Assembly: GCA_029260215.1 (NCBI GenBank)
Contig: JAJDDQ010000028.1
Coordinates: forward strand, 1 to 33,690
Source: Phycisphaerae bacterium
GTDB lineage: Bacteria; Planctomycetota; Phycisphaerae; UBA1845
Length of the DNA: 33,690 nt
Direction: 5' to 3'
Shown: one piece after another, positions 1-8,477 of the stretch
Numbering within the stretch: the stretch's first letter is position 1
Layout: each line of letters begins with the position of its first letter
Position numbers and translations under genes: made by a program
Notes under the pieces: model-generated
Databases searched by the model: none
What the model saw: only the letters and a program-made list of their open reading frames with translations
Told to the model about the DNA's origin: nothing

Positions 1-116
1 GTACGGGCATGAAGTGGGATCACGCCAACGCCGCCGGCATGATGAACCTCGTCGCCCTCCAGGAAAGCGGCCAATGGGATCAGTATTGGACCACCCGGAA
101 ACGACAAGCGGCGTAG
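1..116 (+). CDS. C-terminal fragment of a probable transposase (5' end outside window)
   Basis: An open frame enters from the left edge and ends at a TAG at 114-116, leaving 37 visible residues. They contain the pattern GMKW-x(9)-M-x(2)-L-x(2)-L-x(4)-WDQYW. A GM(R/K)W...L.AL....WD.YW tail resembles the C-termini of several transposases, notably ISKra4-like ones, as I remember those families. Too little is visible to name the family firmly, and the catalytic part lies outside the window. I looked for a terminal inverted repeat between 117 and 223 but could not identify one, since the partner end is missing. The alternative is an unrelated protein with a similar tail. Confidence 0.45.
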   Translation, partial: TGMKWDHANAAGMMNLVALQESGQWDQYWTTRKRQAA

Positions 117-166
117 TGCCAAAAAAACTAGCCAGACCCATTCGCGTGAGAATCGTGATTTAATGC

Positions 167-196
167 TTGCACTTTATCGGTCGTAAGGGTTAGGAT
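167..196 (+). promoter_or_regulatory. possible sigma70-like promoter of the four-gene secreted-protein block
   Basis: TTGCAC (167-172) and TAGGAT (191-196) are separated by 18 bases. A purine-rich ribosome-binding site (AGGGGAG, about 209-215) lies before the ATG at 224. The -35 match is poor and the leader would be short, so this is only a candidate. It occupies the gap (117-223) between the transposase fragment and the first large gene; nothing else is seen there. Confidence 0.25.
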
Positions 197-223
197 GCGT
201 TTTTGGTCAGGGGAGTCAGCGAA

Positions 224-3200
224 ATGGGAAGAGCGTATCACCTCGTTGCGGCGTGGATTGTCTGTGTCTGTGTCTGCTGTCCTGTTTTGACGGCCCAGAC
301 GCAAATCAGCAGCGAACGGTTCAGTCAAAATGAGATAGTCGACGTTGGCGCGGGCGTTTGCTGCATTGATGACGCATGCCGGGACGATCTGTCTCAAGGC
401 CGGTGCGAGAACCAGTTTTGCGGGCAGTGGTTTGCGGGGGCATCCAGTTGTCTGATAGCGCCCGTCGCATGCTTGGCGAACACGGACGGTCTGTGCTGCG
501 TCGATGGTACGTGCATGACCGGATTCGCGCAGGATGCTTGCGAGTGTGAAATCGGCGGGACGTGGATGGACGGGGCGACCTCTTGTGCCGCCTTGCTTTG
601 TCCGACGCCGCCTGTCGGCTCGTGTTGCATTGACGGGTCTTGCATACCCGGTCTGTCCGAGCGCGATTGCGTTGTGGACCGCTGTGGTTCGTGGAATGGC
701 GCGGACAGCGACTGCCAGGGGGCGTTGTTTTGCGCGACTATTTTCGGCGGAGTCTGTTGTCTCAACGGGACATGCGACGGACAGATCGGCAGAGATGCTT
801 GTGAGTGTTCGGGCGGCACGTGGAACACAACGGCCAACTCTTGCGCGGGCGTGACTTGTCCCGACGGGCCGACCGGCAAGTGCTGTGTAGACGGCGGGTG
901 CTCGGTGGCTTCCGAGTTTGATTGCGTTATCAACCAGTGCGGAACGTGGTCGGGTGCGGGCACTGATTGCAGCAGCCCGTTGTGCGTGGTGCCTGCGCAG
1001 GGCGTTTGCTGTCTCGGTACGACCTGCGACGAGAGCATCGGCTTTGATTCGTGCGCGTGTGCTGCGGGTACGTGGATCACGGGGCAGGCGGATTGTGCCG
1101 GTGTCGTTTGTGAGCCGCCGCTGGGGCGATGCTGTTACGGCGTGACGTGCAGTGTGGCAACGGAGGCTGATTGTTTGACGCAGTGCGGCGTGTGGGACGG
1201 GGCGCAGACTGATTGTGTTTCTTCACCGTTCAACGCGTGTCCGATTCCGGTTGGTGCGTGCTGCGTAGGAGTGGATTGCATCGGGGCGATTGGGGCTGCA
1301 TCCTGCGCATGTGAAGGCGGCACGTGGAACACAGCTGAAACATGCTTATTGTCCAGTCAAACCGACTGCGACGCCAACGGATTCATCGATATTTGCGAAG
1401 GGTTCACCGACTGCAACAACAACAGTCAGCCCGACGATTGCGAACTTGATTGCAACGCCAGCGGCCTGCCGGATGATTGCGATATCAGTATGGGTACGTC
1501 GCTGGACTGCAACGGGAACGGCGTACCCGACGAGTGCGACATTTCCAGCGGGTTCAGCCAGGATTGCAATACGAACAACGTTCCGGATGAGTGCGATATC
1601 GCGGACATGACGAGTCCGGATTGCAACGGCGACGGTGTGCCCGACGAGTGCGACGGCAACGATTGCAACGGCAACGGCATACCGGATGACTGTGAGCTTG
1701 ATCCGGATTGCACGCAGAATTTTCTGCTGGATTGCAATTTTGACGGTGGGCCTAATGAATGCGATGCGGATTGTCAGGTTGACGGCGACTCCGACATCTG
1801 CCAGTTGATCGGTGAGTTTCCGTTTGGGCCAGCTCTCGTCGATTGTGCGGGCGGCGGTCCGGACGTGGGCAGCGCATTCTTTGGGCAGCTTTTGCACAAT
1901 GCGAATTGCGCGCAGTGTCATGGTTTTGGCGGTGTGGGCGGAATCGGTCCCAATCATCGTGGGCTTAGCCGGTACAAGTATCAGTGGAAGACCAGCGGTT
2001 GCGTGTTCCACAATGGCGGTACGTTCAGCTTTACGGACGAGGAGTACGCGAATTTGCAGGCTTGGCTTTCGGACTTGGGCGGTGGCGGAAACGGCGTCCC
2101 TGACGGGTGCGAGGGTTTGGCGGATTGCGACTCGGACGGGATCGCGGACGAATGCGAAATTGCTGCGGCTGAAGATCAGGGCACGAGCGTCGATTGCAAC
2201 GGCAACGGCATACCGGATAACTGCGACATCGCCGACATGACGAGTCCGGATTGCAACGGCAACGGCGTGCCCGATGAGTGCGATATTGACGGTGCGGATC
2301 CGGACAGAAATGGCGCGGTCAGCGGTGACTGCAATGGAAACGGTATTCCGGACGAGTGCGACATTGCGGACATGACCAGCGAGGATTGCAACAAGGACGG
2401 CGTTCCGAACGAGTGTGATCTGGATTGCAACACGAATGGCGAATCAGACTTGTGCGACATTATCAACGGAGCGGTGGATTGCGACGGGAACGACGTGCCT
2501 GACGAGTGTGAGCCGGATTGTAACATGAACGGCACGGTGGATGCCTGCGATATTCTCGCGGGCAGTTCCGATTTGAACGGCAACGGTATACCGGATGAAT
2601 GCGAGGTGGATTGCAACGGCAACATGATACCCGACGACTTGGATCTGATTCCGGGCGACGTTGGGCAGAACGCCGGTGTGGATTACGGGAGCATGGGCCT
2701 TGCGATTTCGGATTGTGACGGACTTGTGGACGAGATTTTGTCCGACGCCATCGTTGTGGATTTCGGTGCCTCTTGCGGCAACGTTGAGCATCTGGTTGTG
2801 TCGCTGCGGATCGCGCATCCGTGGGTTGGCGATCTGGTTGTCGATCTTCAAAGCCCCGGCGGCAGCACGGTGACGTTGTTGAGTAGAATCGGACTGGCAG
2901 AGACCAATGCTTATTGTACCGGCGGGGAGTGCTGCGGCGACGGATCGATGGACATCGACATTGTTCTTGACGACTCCGCCTCTGCGAGTGTTGAGTCGGC
3001 CACCGATCTGACTGGATCGTACCAGCCTGATGCCGGTGCAACGGGCAATCCGGGGGTGCTCTCCGCTTTTGCCGGGCAGTCTGAGTGCGGGACGTGGACG
3101 TTGCGCGTGCATGATGCGTCAGAGTTTGATGCGGGAACGCTTGAAGCGTGGGCGCTTGATTTCCGTGACTTTGCCATCAGTACCGACTGCAATGCGAACG

Positions 3201-5158
3201 ACATTCCGGACGAATGCGATATCGTCAACGGTGCGAGCGATTGCAACGCCAACGGCCTGCCGGATGAGTGCGAAGATTGCAACGGAAACGGTTTGGCCGA
3301 CGAATGCGACATCGGCTCCGGTAGCAGTGACGACTGCAACGGCAACGATGTCCCCGACGAATGTGAAGGTTTTCGTGACTGCAACGGCAACGGCGTGCTG
3401 GACTCCTGCGACATTGATTCTCAGTTCAGCCCGGACTGCAACGGGAACCTCGTGCCGGATGAGTGCGATCTTTCCGGGTTCGGTGGATTGTTCGTTTCCT
3501 CTCTGAGCAGTACCAATGTTGTGCAATTCGACTCCGCCACCGGCAATCAATTGGGCGAGTTCGTCATATCCGGGAGTGGTGGATTGAGTAATCCCGGCGG
3601 GCTTGTCTTTCATCGATCCGGTGACCTTCTTGTGGCCGACTTCGTTGCGGACACCATTGGACGATACGACGGTGCTGATGGTTCGTTCTCAGGTGCATTC
3701 GTTGACGTTGTCGTGGCCGGTGCCTCCGACATGACGATCGGGCCTAACGGCAACCTCTTCGCGCTGAATTTTCAGGGTGGGGTGGTTCAAGAGTTTGACG
3801 GAGAGACCGGCGAATCCATCGGGGTGTTCGCGCAATTGCCGGTCGCCCCTTCGCCCGAGTTGGCAGTCTACATGGTCTTTGATCCGTCAGGCGATTTGTA
3901 TTTGTCCAATTTCACAAGCGGCGAGATTCTTCGGTTCGACGGTGTTTCCGGTACGCTGATCGGACCGCTTACGACAGGTGGAACGCTTTCGTCGCCTGTG
4001 GGTATGGCGTTCGGTGCTGACGGCCATCTGTATGTGGCTGACTCGGCGGAGAACAATATACAGCGTTATGACGGTACGACTGGTGTGTTCATTGACGTCT
4101 TTGTGGACGATTTGTTGACGGGCGGGCAGACCGTTTTCGCCGACATGGAATTCGGTCCGGATGGCAACCTCTATGTTACGCACTCGAGTGGTAATGCTGT
4201 TGTTGTGTTCGACGGGCAGGACGGAACGCTCATCGGACCGTTGCCGCCCGGTGATGCACCGCTCTCGTTCCCGTTCGCCATGGCGTTTCGGCCTGCGTCC
4301 TCGGACTGTAATGGCAATGGTATTCCTGATGAGTGTGAAGATTGCAACGGAAACGGTTTGGCCGATGTGTGCGACATCATGTCCGGTGACAGTCTCGATG
4401 TGAACGGCAACGGTATTCCGGATGAATGCGAAGGGCCTGACGTTGTTGTGGAATTGGTTACGCGGAAACTGCAGAGTGGAATCGACTCAGCCTCAACGCT
4501 GCCTGCGTCCGACGCATCCTTCATGTTGGATGATTCGTTCGTCGTGGAGTTGTGGGCGACGGATCGCGGCGCGGTCAACACCGGGCTGGAGCAGGTCTAC
4601 GTGGATTTGAGTTTCGACGCTGCCCACGTGCAGGCGGCTGGTATCGTTCACCGTCCACCGTTCACAGATTCGGTGAGTGGGACGATAGACAACGTCAATG
4701 GCAGCATCGCGGACTTGGGCGGAACGGACGTGGGTGCGAGCGGTGCTGGGATCGAGCCGGAGTGGCGGCGCGTTGCGTACGTACAGTATGACGTGGATGC
4801 TTGTCCTGCGGATGCGGATTTCGTTTCGTCGGCAAGCGTGTCGGACGTGGTGGCCGTCGGTCGCGGCGTGATTGACCCTGCCGAGATTGCGTTCGGAACC
4901 GCGTCGGTCTCGGTCAGTGCGGTTTGCGCATACGATCTGGATGGCAGTGGCTTTGTCAATGCAGGGGACTCGGGTTTGTTCGCGGGTTGCTGGTTGACCG
5001 GGCAGGGTGACGCCGGCTACGACCCTGTGTGTGATTTTGATTGCAGTGGTTTCGTCGACGCCGGCGATCTCGGTTGGTTCGCAGTGGCTTGGTTGCGCGA
5101 TTGTTCGGAACTGACCGACGCCGATCTGCCGCCGTGTCGTCGATGTGTGGGTCCGTGA
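224..5158 (+). CDS. Very large secreted mosaic protein: Cys-rich modules, DCNGNG repeats, haem-type CxxCH, P-domain-like, propeller-like, cohesin-like and dockerin-like regions
   Basis: The product is a 1644-residue exported protein of unknown function. The ATG at 224 is chosen over the TTG at 203 because AGGGGAG stands just upstream and the product then starts with a clean signal peptide (hydrophobic stretch, then LTAQ). Approximate order by residue: eight Cys-rich modules (44-374); Asp/Cys/Asn-rich DCNGNGIPDECD units (from about 380, interrupted and resumed to about 1405); a segment with CAQCH at 562-566 resembling a c-type cytochrome; a P-domain-like beta region (820-982); NHL/propeller-like repeats (1084-1360); a cohesin-like module (1405-1566); and a dockerin-like tail with two DLDGSG/DFDCSG loops (1567-1627). 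The repeats probably bind calcium and the protein is probably surface-located or extracellular. It leads a co-directional block with the DUF1800 and DUF1501 genes. The domain names are my reading of sequence patterns. The role is unknown, possibly a scaffold or surface attachment protein. Confidence 0.85.
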   Translation: MGRAYHLVAAWIVCVCVCCPVLTAQTQISSERFSQNEIVDVGAGVCCIDDACRDDLSQGRCENQFCGQWFAGASSCLIAPVACLANTDGLCCVDGTCMTGFAQDACECEIGGTWMDGATSCAALLCPTPPVGSCCIDGSCIPGLSERDCVVDRCGSWNGADSDCQGALFCATIFGGVCCLNGTCDGQIGRDACECSGGTWNTTANSCAGVTCPDGPTGKCCVDGGCSVASEFDCVINQCGTWSGAGTDCSSPLCVVPAQGVCCLGTTCDESIGFDSCACAAGTWITGQADCAGVVCEPPLGRCCYGVTCSVATEADCLTQCGVWDGAQTDCVSSPFNACPIPVGACCVGVDCIGAIGAASCACEGGTWNTAETCLLSSQTDCDANGFIDICEGFTDCNNNSQPDDCELDCNASGLPDDCDISMGTSLDCNGNGVPDECDISSGFSQDCNTNNVPDECDIADMTSPDCNGDGVPDECDGNDCNGNGIPDDCELDPDCTQNFLLDCNFDGGPNECDADCQVDGDSDICQLIGEFPFGPALVDCAGGGPDVGSAFFGQLLHNANCAQCHGFGGVGGIGPNHRGLSRYKYQWKTSGCVFHNGGTFSFTDEEYANLQAWLSDLGGGGNGVPDGCEGLADCDSDGIADECEIAAAEDQGTSVDCNGNGIPDNCDIADMTSPDCNGNGVPDECDIDGADPDRNGAVSGDCNGNGIPDECDIADMTSEDCNKDGVPNECDLDCNTNGESDLCDIINGAVDCDGNDVPDECEPDCNMNGTVDACDILAGSSDLNGNGIPDECEVDCNGNMIPDDLDLIPGDVGQNAGVDYGSMGLAISDCDGLVDEILSDAIVVDFGASCGNVEHLVVSLRIAHPWVGDLVVDLQSPGGSTVTLLSRIGLAETNAYCTGGECCGDGSMDIDIVLDDSASASVESATDLTGSYQPDAGATGNPGVLSAFAGQSECGTWTLRVHDASEFDAGTLEAWALDFRDFAISTDCNANDIPDECDIVNGASDCNANGLPDECEDCNGNGLADECDIGSGSSDDCNGNDVPDECEGFRDCNGNGVLDSCDIDSQFSPDCNGNLVPDECDLSGFGGLFVSSLSSTNVVQFDSATGNQLGEFVISGSGGLSNPGGLVFHRSGDLLVADFVADTIGRYDGADGSFSGAFVDVVVAGASDMTIGPNGNLFALNFQGGVVQEFDGETGESIGVFAQLPVAPSPELAVYMVFDPSGDLYLSNFTSGEILRFDGVSGTLIGPLTTGGTLSSPVGMAFGADGHLYVADSAENNIQRYDGTTGVFIDVFVDDLLTGGQTVFADMEFGPDGNLYVTHSSGNAVVVFDGQDGTLIGPLPPGDAPLSFPFAMAFRPASSDCNGNGIPDECEDCNGNGLADVCDIMSGDSLDVNGNGIPDECEGPDVVVELVTRKLQSGIDSASTLPASDASFMLDDSFVVELWATDRGAVNTGLEQVYVDLSFDAAHVQAAGIVHRPPFTDSVSGTIDNVNGSIADLGGTDVGASGAGIEPEWRRVAYVQYDVDACPADADFVSSASVSDVVAVGRGVIDPAEIAFGTASVSVSAVCAYDLDGSGFVNAGDSGLFAGCWLTGQGDAGYDPVCDFDCSGFVDAGDLGWFAVAWLRDCSELTDADLPPCRRCVGP
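353..1345 (+). repeat. Eight Cys-rich modules arranged as four alternating A-B pairs (coding repeat)
   Basis: Each module is about 40 residues and starts G-x-CC-x(4)-C. Odd modules (1, 3, 5, 7) continue to a CG-x-W motif: CGQW, CGSW, CGTW, CGVW. Even modules (2, 4, 6, 8) continue to C-x-C followed by a short loop and GTW: CECEIGGTW, CECSGGTW, CACAAGTW, CACEGGTW. The unit of duplication therefore looks like a two-module pair repeated four times. The regular cysteines suggest disulfide-stabilised small folds outside the cytoplasm. Confidence 0.8.
1364..2658 (+). repeat. DCNGNGIPDECD-type Asp/Asn/Cys repeats (coding repeat)
   Basis: This is the main block of short units of the form D-C-N-x-N-G-x-P-D-x-C-D. 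They recur at 3184-3475 and 4306-4435, for about 28 units in the whole protein. The D-x-N-x-N/D-G spacing is like EF-hand or thrombospondin-type-3 calcium loops, and the paired cysteines suggest disulfides between units. Such units are common in exported planctomycete proteins. The block is interrupted at about 1807-2100 by the CxxCH segment. Confidence 0.75.
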
Positions 5159-5222
5159 TGGTGTTGGTGGGTATTTGATCTCGAAACGCACCGGGGCGTG
5201 CGTGCATTCGGAGAGAAACGTG

Positions 5223-6860
5223 ATGAAGACGGTCAAAGTCAGCGGGAGACGGGCAAAACGGCGAGCTGGTGGCGGTGCGTCGCTGAATCGTCGTGAGTTC
5301 ATCGGCGGCTCGACGGTTGCAACAGCCGCCGCGTCGGCACTTTGGCCTAAGCTTGCCCGGGAGGTGTTGGCCGGCGGACCGGCGGAGGGCGGCGGGTTCG
5401 ACCAGGACATTGTTCTGCTCGTGCAGCGCATTACCGGCGGGTTCAGTGTACCGGAGTACGACTACGCAGCCTCTCTGGGTTACGAGGGCTACCTCGCGGA
5501 GCAGTTGGACTATCTCAGTCTGATCGATGCGAATGACCCTGATTTGCAGATGCGTCTCACACCTCCTACCGGTGCATACGACATTCTGGACATGAGCGCG
5601 CTCGAGATTCGCACAGCCTATCAGCCGATGAACATGTCGAATATAGCGTTGCGGCAGACCACCACTGTGCAGCTTATGCAGGCGGTGTACGGGCGGGCTC
5701 AGCTGTACTTCCGGATGTTCCAGTTCTGGAATCACCACTTGAACATCGACATCAACAGCACCGGCACGCAGAGGTTCATTCTTTGGCCTTTCCTGCGTGA
5801 TGTGGTGCTTGCGAACTGTATGGAGAACGCTCCTGACCTGATTCGCGCATCGGCGCATGGGTCGGCGATGCTCTACTACCTGAACAACAACATCAATACC
5901 GCATCCGCTCCGAATGAAAACTACGCACGTGAACTGATGGAGTTGCACACGCTCGGTGTGGACAATGGCTACGATCAGGGGACGATCGAGGAGGTGGCCC
6001 GCATCCTGACGGGCTGGTCGGTGTGTCTGAACGCCGGCGGCTGTTCGAGCGGCATGTTTGAATACGGCGATTTTCGATTTGTTTCCGGCAGTCATGATGA
6101 AGATGATAAGATTCTGACGATCGACGGCATTGATTATCCTATTATGGGTCAGAGCGGGACGGCTGGCATTGACGAGGGTGAACAAGCGCTCACCATTCTG
6201 ACCGAGCACCCGAATGCGGCGGAGTTTATCGCGACGAAGCTCTGCCGGTTCTTCCTCGGCGGGTTGAATTACGGCTACGACCCACCCTCGGATGTCGTAC
6301 AAATGGTGACGTCGACGTACCTGAACAGTACGCCGATTGGTGATATGCGCAGCATGCTGGAGATCATTCTGCATCGTGACGTGCTGACGCAACTGTCGTC
6401 GCCGAAGTTCAGGCGTCCTTACGATCTTACGACGGCAGGCCTGCGTGCGGTCGGGGCGGAAATGGCACCGACCAGTCCGGGTTTTTTGCCGGTCATGCGC
6501 TTCCAGATGTCGAGTATGGGCATGCATCCGAATTTCTGGGGGCCACCCAATGGTCCGCTGGACACGAAATCGTGGTCCGAAGGGAACATGGTCCCGCGCT
6601 GGGCGTTTGTGGATGCGCTTGCCAACAATGAGATTGTCGATGTGGCTAACTTTGCCGCGCTCGATTTGCTCGATTCTGTCAATGCGACCGGTGCGGGAAC
6701 ACAGGCTGAGGGGTTAAACGCGCTGCTGACCGGCGGTCGGATGGCGCAAAAGGAAGTGGAAGCTATTCAGGACTTCATCGGGTTCGGTGGGGTTTCGGAA
6801 TCGAAACTGAAAGAGGCGCTCGCGCTGGCGATGAGCCTGCCGACTTTCCAGATGATTTAG
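5223..6860 (+). CDS. DUF1800 family protein, Tat-exported
   Basis: The product has 545 residues. The ATG at 5223 is preceded by GGAGAG and gives an N-terminus with a twin-arginine signal (RREFIGG followed by an Ala-rich hydrophobic stretch); an upstream in-frame start inside the preceding gene is less likely. DUF1800 hallmarks are visible: FQFWNHHLNI, then NENYARELMELHTLGV and ARILTGW in the middle, and TTAGLRAVGAEM near the C-terminus. The family's function is not established. Its genes usually sit beside a DUF1501 gene, as here. Export by Tat suggests folding, and perhaps cofactor loading, in the cytoplasm. It follows the large mosaic gene by 64 bases and precedes DUF1501 by about 80, so co-transcription is likely. 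Confidence 0.92.
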   Translation: MKTVKVSGRRAKRRAGGGASLNRREFIGGSTVATAAASALWPKLAREVLAGGPAEGGGFDQDIVLLVQRITGGFSVPEYDYAASLGYEGYLAEQLDYLSLIDANDPDLQMRLTPPTGAYDILDMSALEIRTAYQPMNMSNIALRQTTTVQLMQAVYGRAQLYFRMFQFWNHHLNIDINSTGTQRFILWPFLRDVVLANCMENAPDLIRASAHGSAMLYYLNNNINTASAPNENYARELMELHTLGVDNGYDQGTIEEVARILTGWSVCLNAGGCSSGMFEYGDFRFVSGSHDEDDKILTIDGIDYPIMGQSGTAGIDEGEQALTILTEHPNAAEFIATKLCRFFLGGLNYGYDPPSDVVQMVTSTYLNSTPIGDMRSMLEIILHRDVLTQLSSPKFRRPYDLTTAGLRAVGAEMAPTSPGFLPVMRFQMSSMGMHPNFWGPPNGPLDTKSWSEGNMVPRWAFVDALANNEIVDVANFAALDLLDSVNATGAGTQAEGLNALLTGGRMAQKEVEAIQDFIGFGGVSESKLKEALALAMSLPTFQMI

Positions 6861-6941
6861 TTCGCGTCGTAGGGGTCCGCTCGGCATTTTTCGCAGTGCC
6901 GGGCGTTGGTTGAATGGCGACGGAACAGGGAGTTAGTGAAA

Positions 6942-8429
6942 ATGGACGAACATCAGACACCTACTCGACTGATCGAATCGACGGATCATTTCGACGACGA
7001 TCGCAACGCCTGTCGCGAATATCGCGAATTGTCGCGGCGTGCGTTCATGAATCGTGCGAGCGCCGTCGCTGCCGGAATGTTGGCACCCGCCTGGTTGCCG
7101 GGCATTGCGCTGGGTAACGGGAACAAACGCGGTGGCGCGATGCCGGATGTCCTCGTAAGCTGTTTTTGGCGCGGCGGTCCGGACATGCTCTCGCAAATCG
7201 TGCCGTACAGCGACTCGTTTTTATACTCCGCGCCGTATGTGACGGGGCGCGGGGAGACCTATGCCAACGGCTTGCGACCGACGATCGGATTGGATGTGCC
7301 CGATCCGAAAGATCCCGATCCCGGCGCGTTGCGTTGTCTGGAACTCGGCTCGCTCAATGGCGATGACTTCGGTATCAACAAGGCCTACCACGATCGCGAA
7401 TATCAGGGTGCGTCGGATCGCAATACGTTGTACGAGTTGTTTCTGGCGAATGAGGTCGCGTTCATACCAGCCGCGGGTTCACCCGATACCAACCGCTCGC
7501 ATTTTTCGGCGGAAGCATACATCGAATATGGAACGCCCAATCAGGTTCACGACGAGGTGAGTGGTTGGCTTGGGCGTTACATGGCGACGGCTCCATCGTT
7601 GGGAAGTCCGTTACGTGCGGCGGCTTTTTCGTCGAATCGATTGGTGCCCAAGATGCTTGCCTTCGCTGAAAAGACGATGGCGTTTCAAGCGCTTAGTGAA
7701 GTCGTCTTGCCGGGGGACTCTGCCACGGCGGCGGAGCGCTCGAAGATACTGTCGTCGCGATACAATGCTCAAACGGAAGATCCACTCAAAAGCTCAGTGC
7801 TTAATGTGTTTGAAATCATTGATCTGCTTGGGCAGGTGAAAGTTTCGCCTCATCCGGACGCGCGCTATACGAATTCGTCATTCGGGCAGCGACTCATGAA
7901 TGCGGCGGCGCTCATTCAAGGTGGCGTGCCTGTTGAGGTTGTTTATTGCGATCGAACCGGCTGGGACAACCATTCGGGCATCGGAACGCAGTTGGGCGGC
8001 GGCATGTATAACCGCCTGAAGGACATCAGCCAGAATTTGGCCGCCTTCCGCATTGACCTGCAGGACCATTGGCATCGCGTGACGCTGGTGACGCAGGGTG
8101 AGTTTGGCCGGCAGATCAATGAGAATGCCAACGCGGGCACGGATCACGGCAATGGCGGCGTGATGATGGTCATGGGCGGAAACGTCAATGGCGGCGTCTA
8201 TTGCAAGCGGACGCTTGGCGGGGTGGATGGTTGGCCTGGTCTGGACCCTGCGTTGACCATCGATCACGACGCAGTGCGTACAACGATCGATTACCGCGCG
8301 ATTTACAGCGAGATATTGCGCAAGCGTATGGGGGTCGATCAATCGGTGATCGATGCATCCATCTTTCCGATGGATGGCGAGCAGCCCCCGCCGGTGCTCG
8401 ACGAGCTTGGCATTGTAAACGTATCATGA
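6942..8429 (+). CDS. DUF1501 family protein, Tat-exported
   Basis: The product has 495 residues. The ATG at 6942 has GGGAG upstream. The N-terminus carries a twin-arginine type signal (SRRAFMNRA, then a hydrophobic stretch ending at a LPGIALG region). DUF1501 features are FWRGGPDML near the N-terminus, a WDNHSG motif in the middle (coded near 7962-7979), and TQGEFGRQINENANAGTDHG followed by GG-x-V-NGG. The family is distantly sulfatase/phosphatase-like in its HG-containing motifs, but no activity is established. Together with DUF1800 it forms the usual two-gene pair. Both neighbours in this locus are secreted proteins with cohesin-like modules, which suggests the pair works on or with exported proteins; that link is inference. 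Confidence 0.92.
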   Translation: MDEHQTPTRLIESTDHFDDDRNACREYRELSRRAFMNRASAVAAGMLAPAWLPGIALGNGNKRGGAMPDVLVSCFWRGGPDMLSQIVPYSDSFLYSAPYVTGRGETYANGLRPTIGLDVPDPKDPDPGALRCLELGSLNGDDFGINKAYHDREYQGASDRNTLYELFLANEVAFIPAAGSPDTNRSHFSAEAYIEYGTPNQVHDEVSGWLGRYMATAPSLGSPLRAAAFSSNRLVPKMLAFAEKTMAFQALSEVVLPGDSATAAERSKILSSRYNAQTEDPLKSSVLNVFEIIDLLGQVKVSPHPDARYTNSSFGQRLMNAAALIQGGVPVEVVYCDRTGWDNHSGIGTQLGGGMYNRLKDISQNLAAFRIDLQDHWHRVTLVTQGEFGRQINENANAGTDHGNGGVMMVMGGNVNGGVYCKRTLGGVDGWPGLDPALTIDHDAVRTTIDYRAIYSEILRKRMGVDQSVIDASIFPMDGEQPPPVLDELGIVNVS

Positions 8430-8477
8430 TTTAGTGCAGCCGGTGGCAATCGGCGCTGCGACGAGGGGAAAATCGAG

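Noticed and set aside
394-3613. Several minus-strand and shifted plus-strand frames across the first large gene
   Set aside because: They mirror the cysteine and DCNGNG repeats and have no start signals of their own.
4956-6527. 523-residue minus-strand frame opposite the DUF1800 gene
   Set aside because: Its composition is Arg/His-rich with no domain, and the opposite strand carries a clear DUF1800 protein with a proper start.
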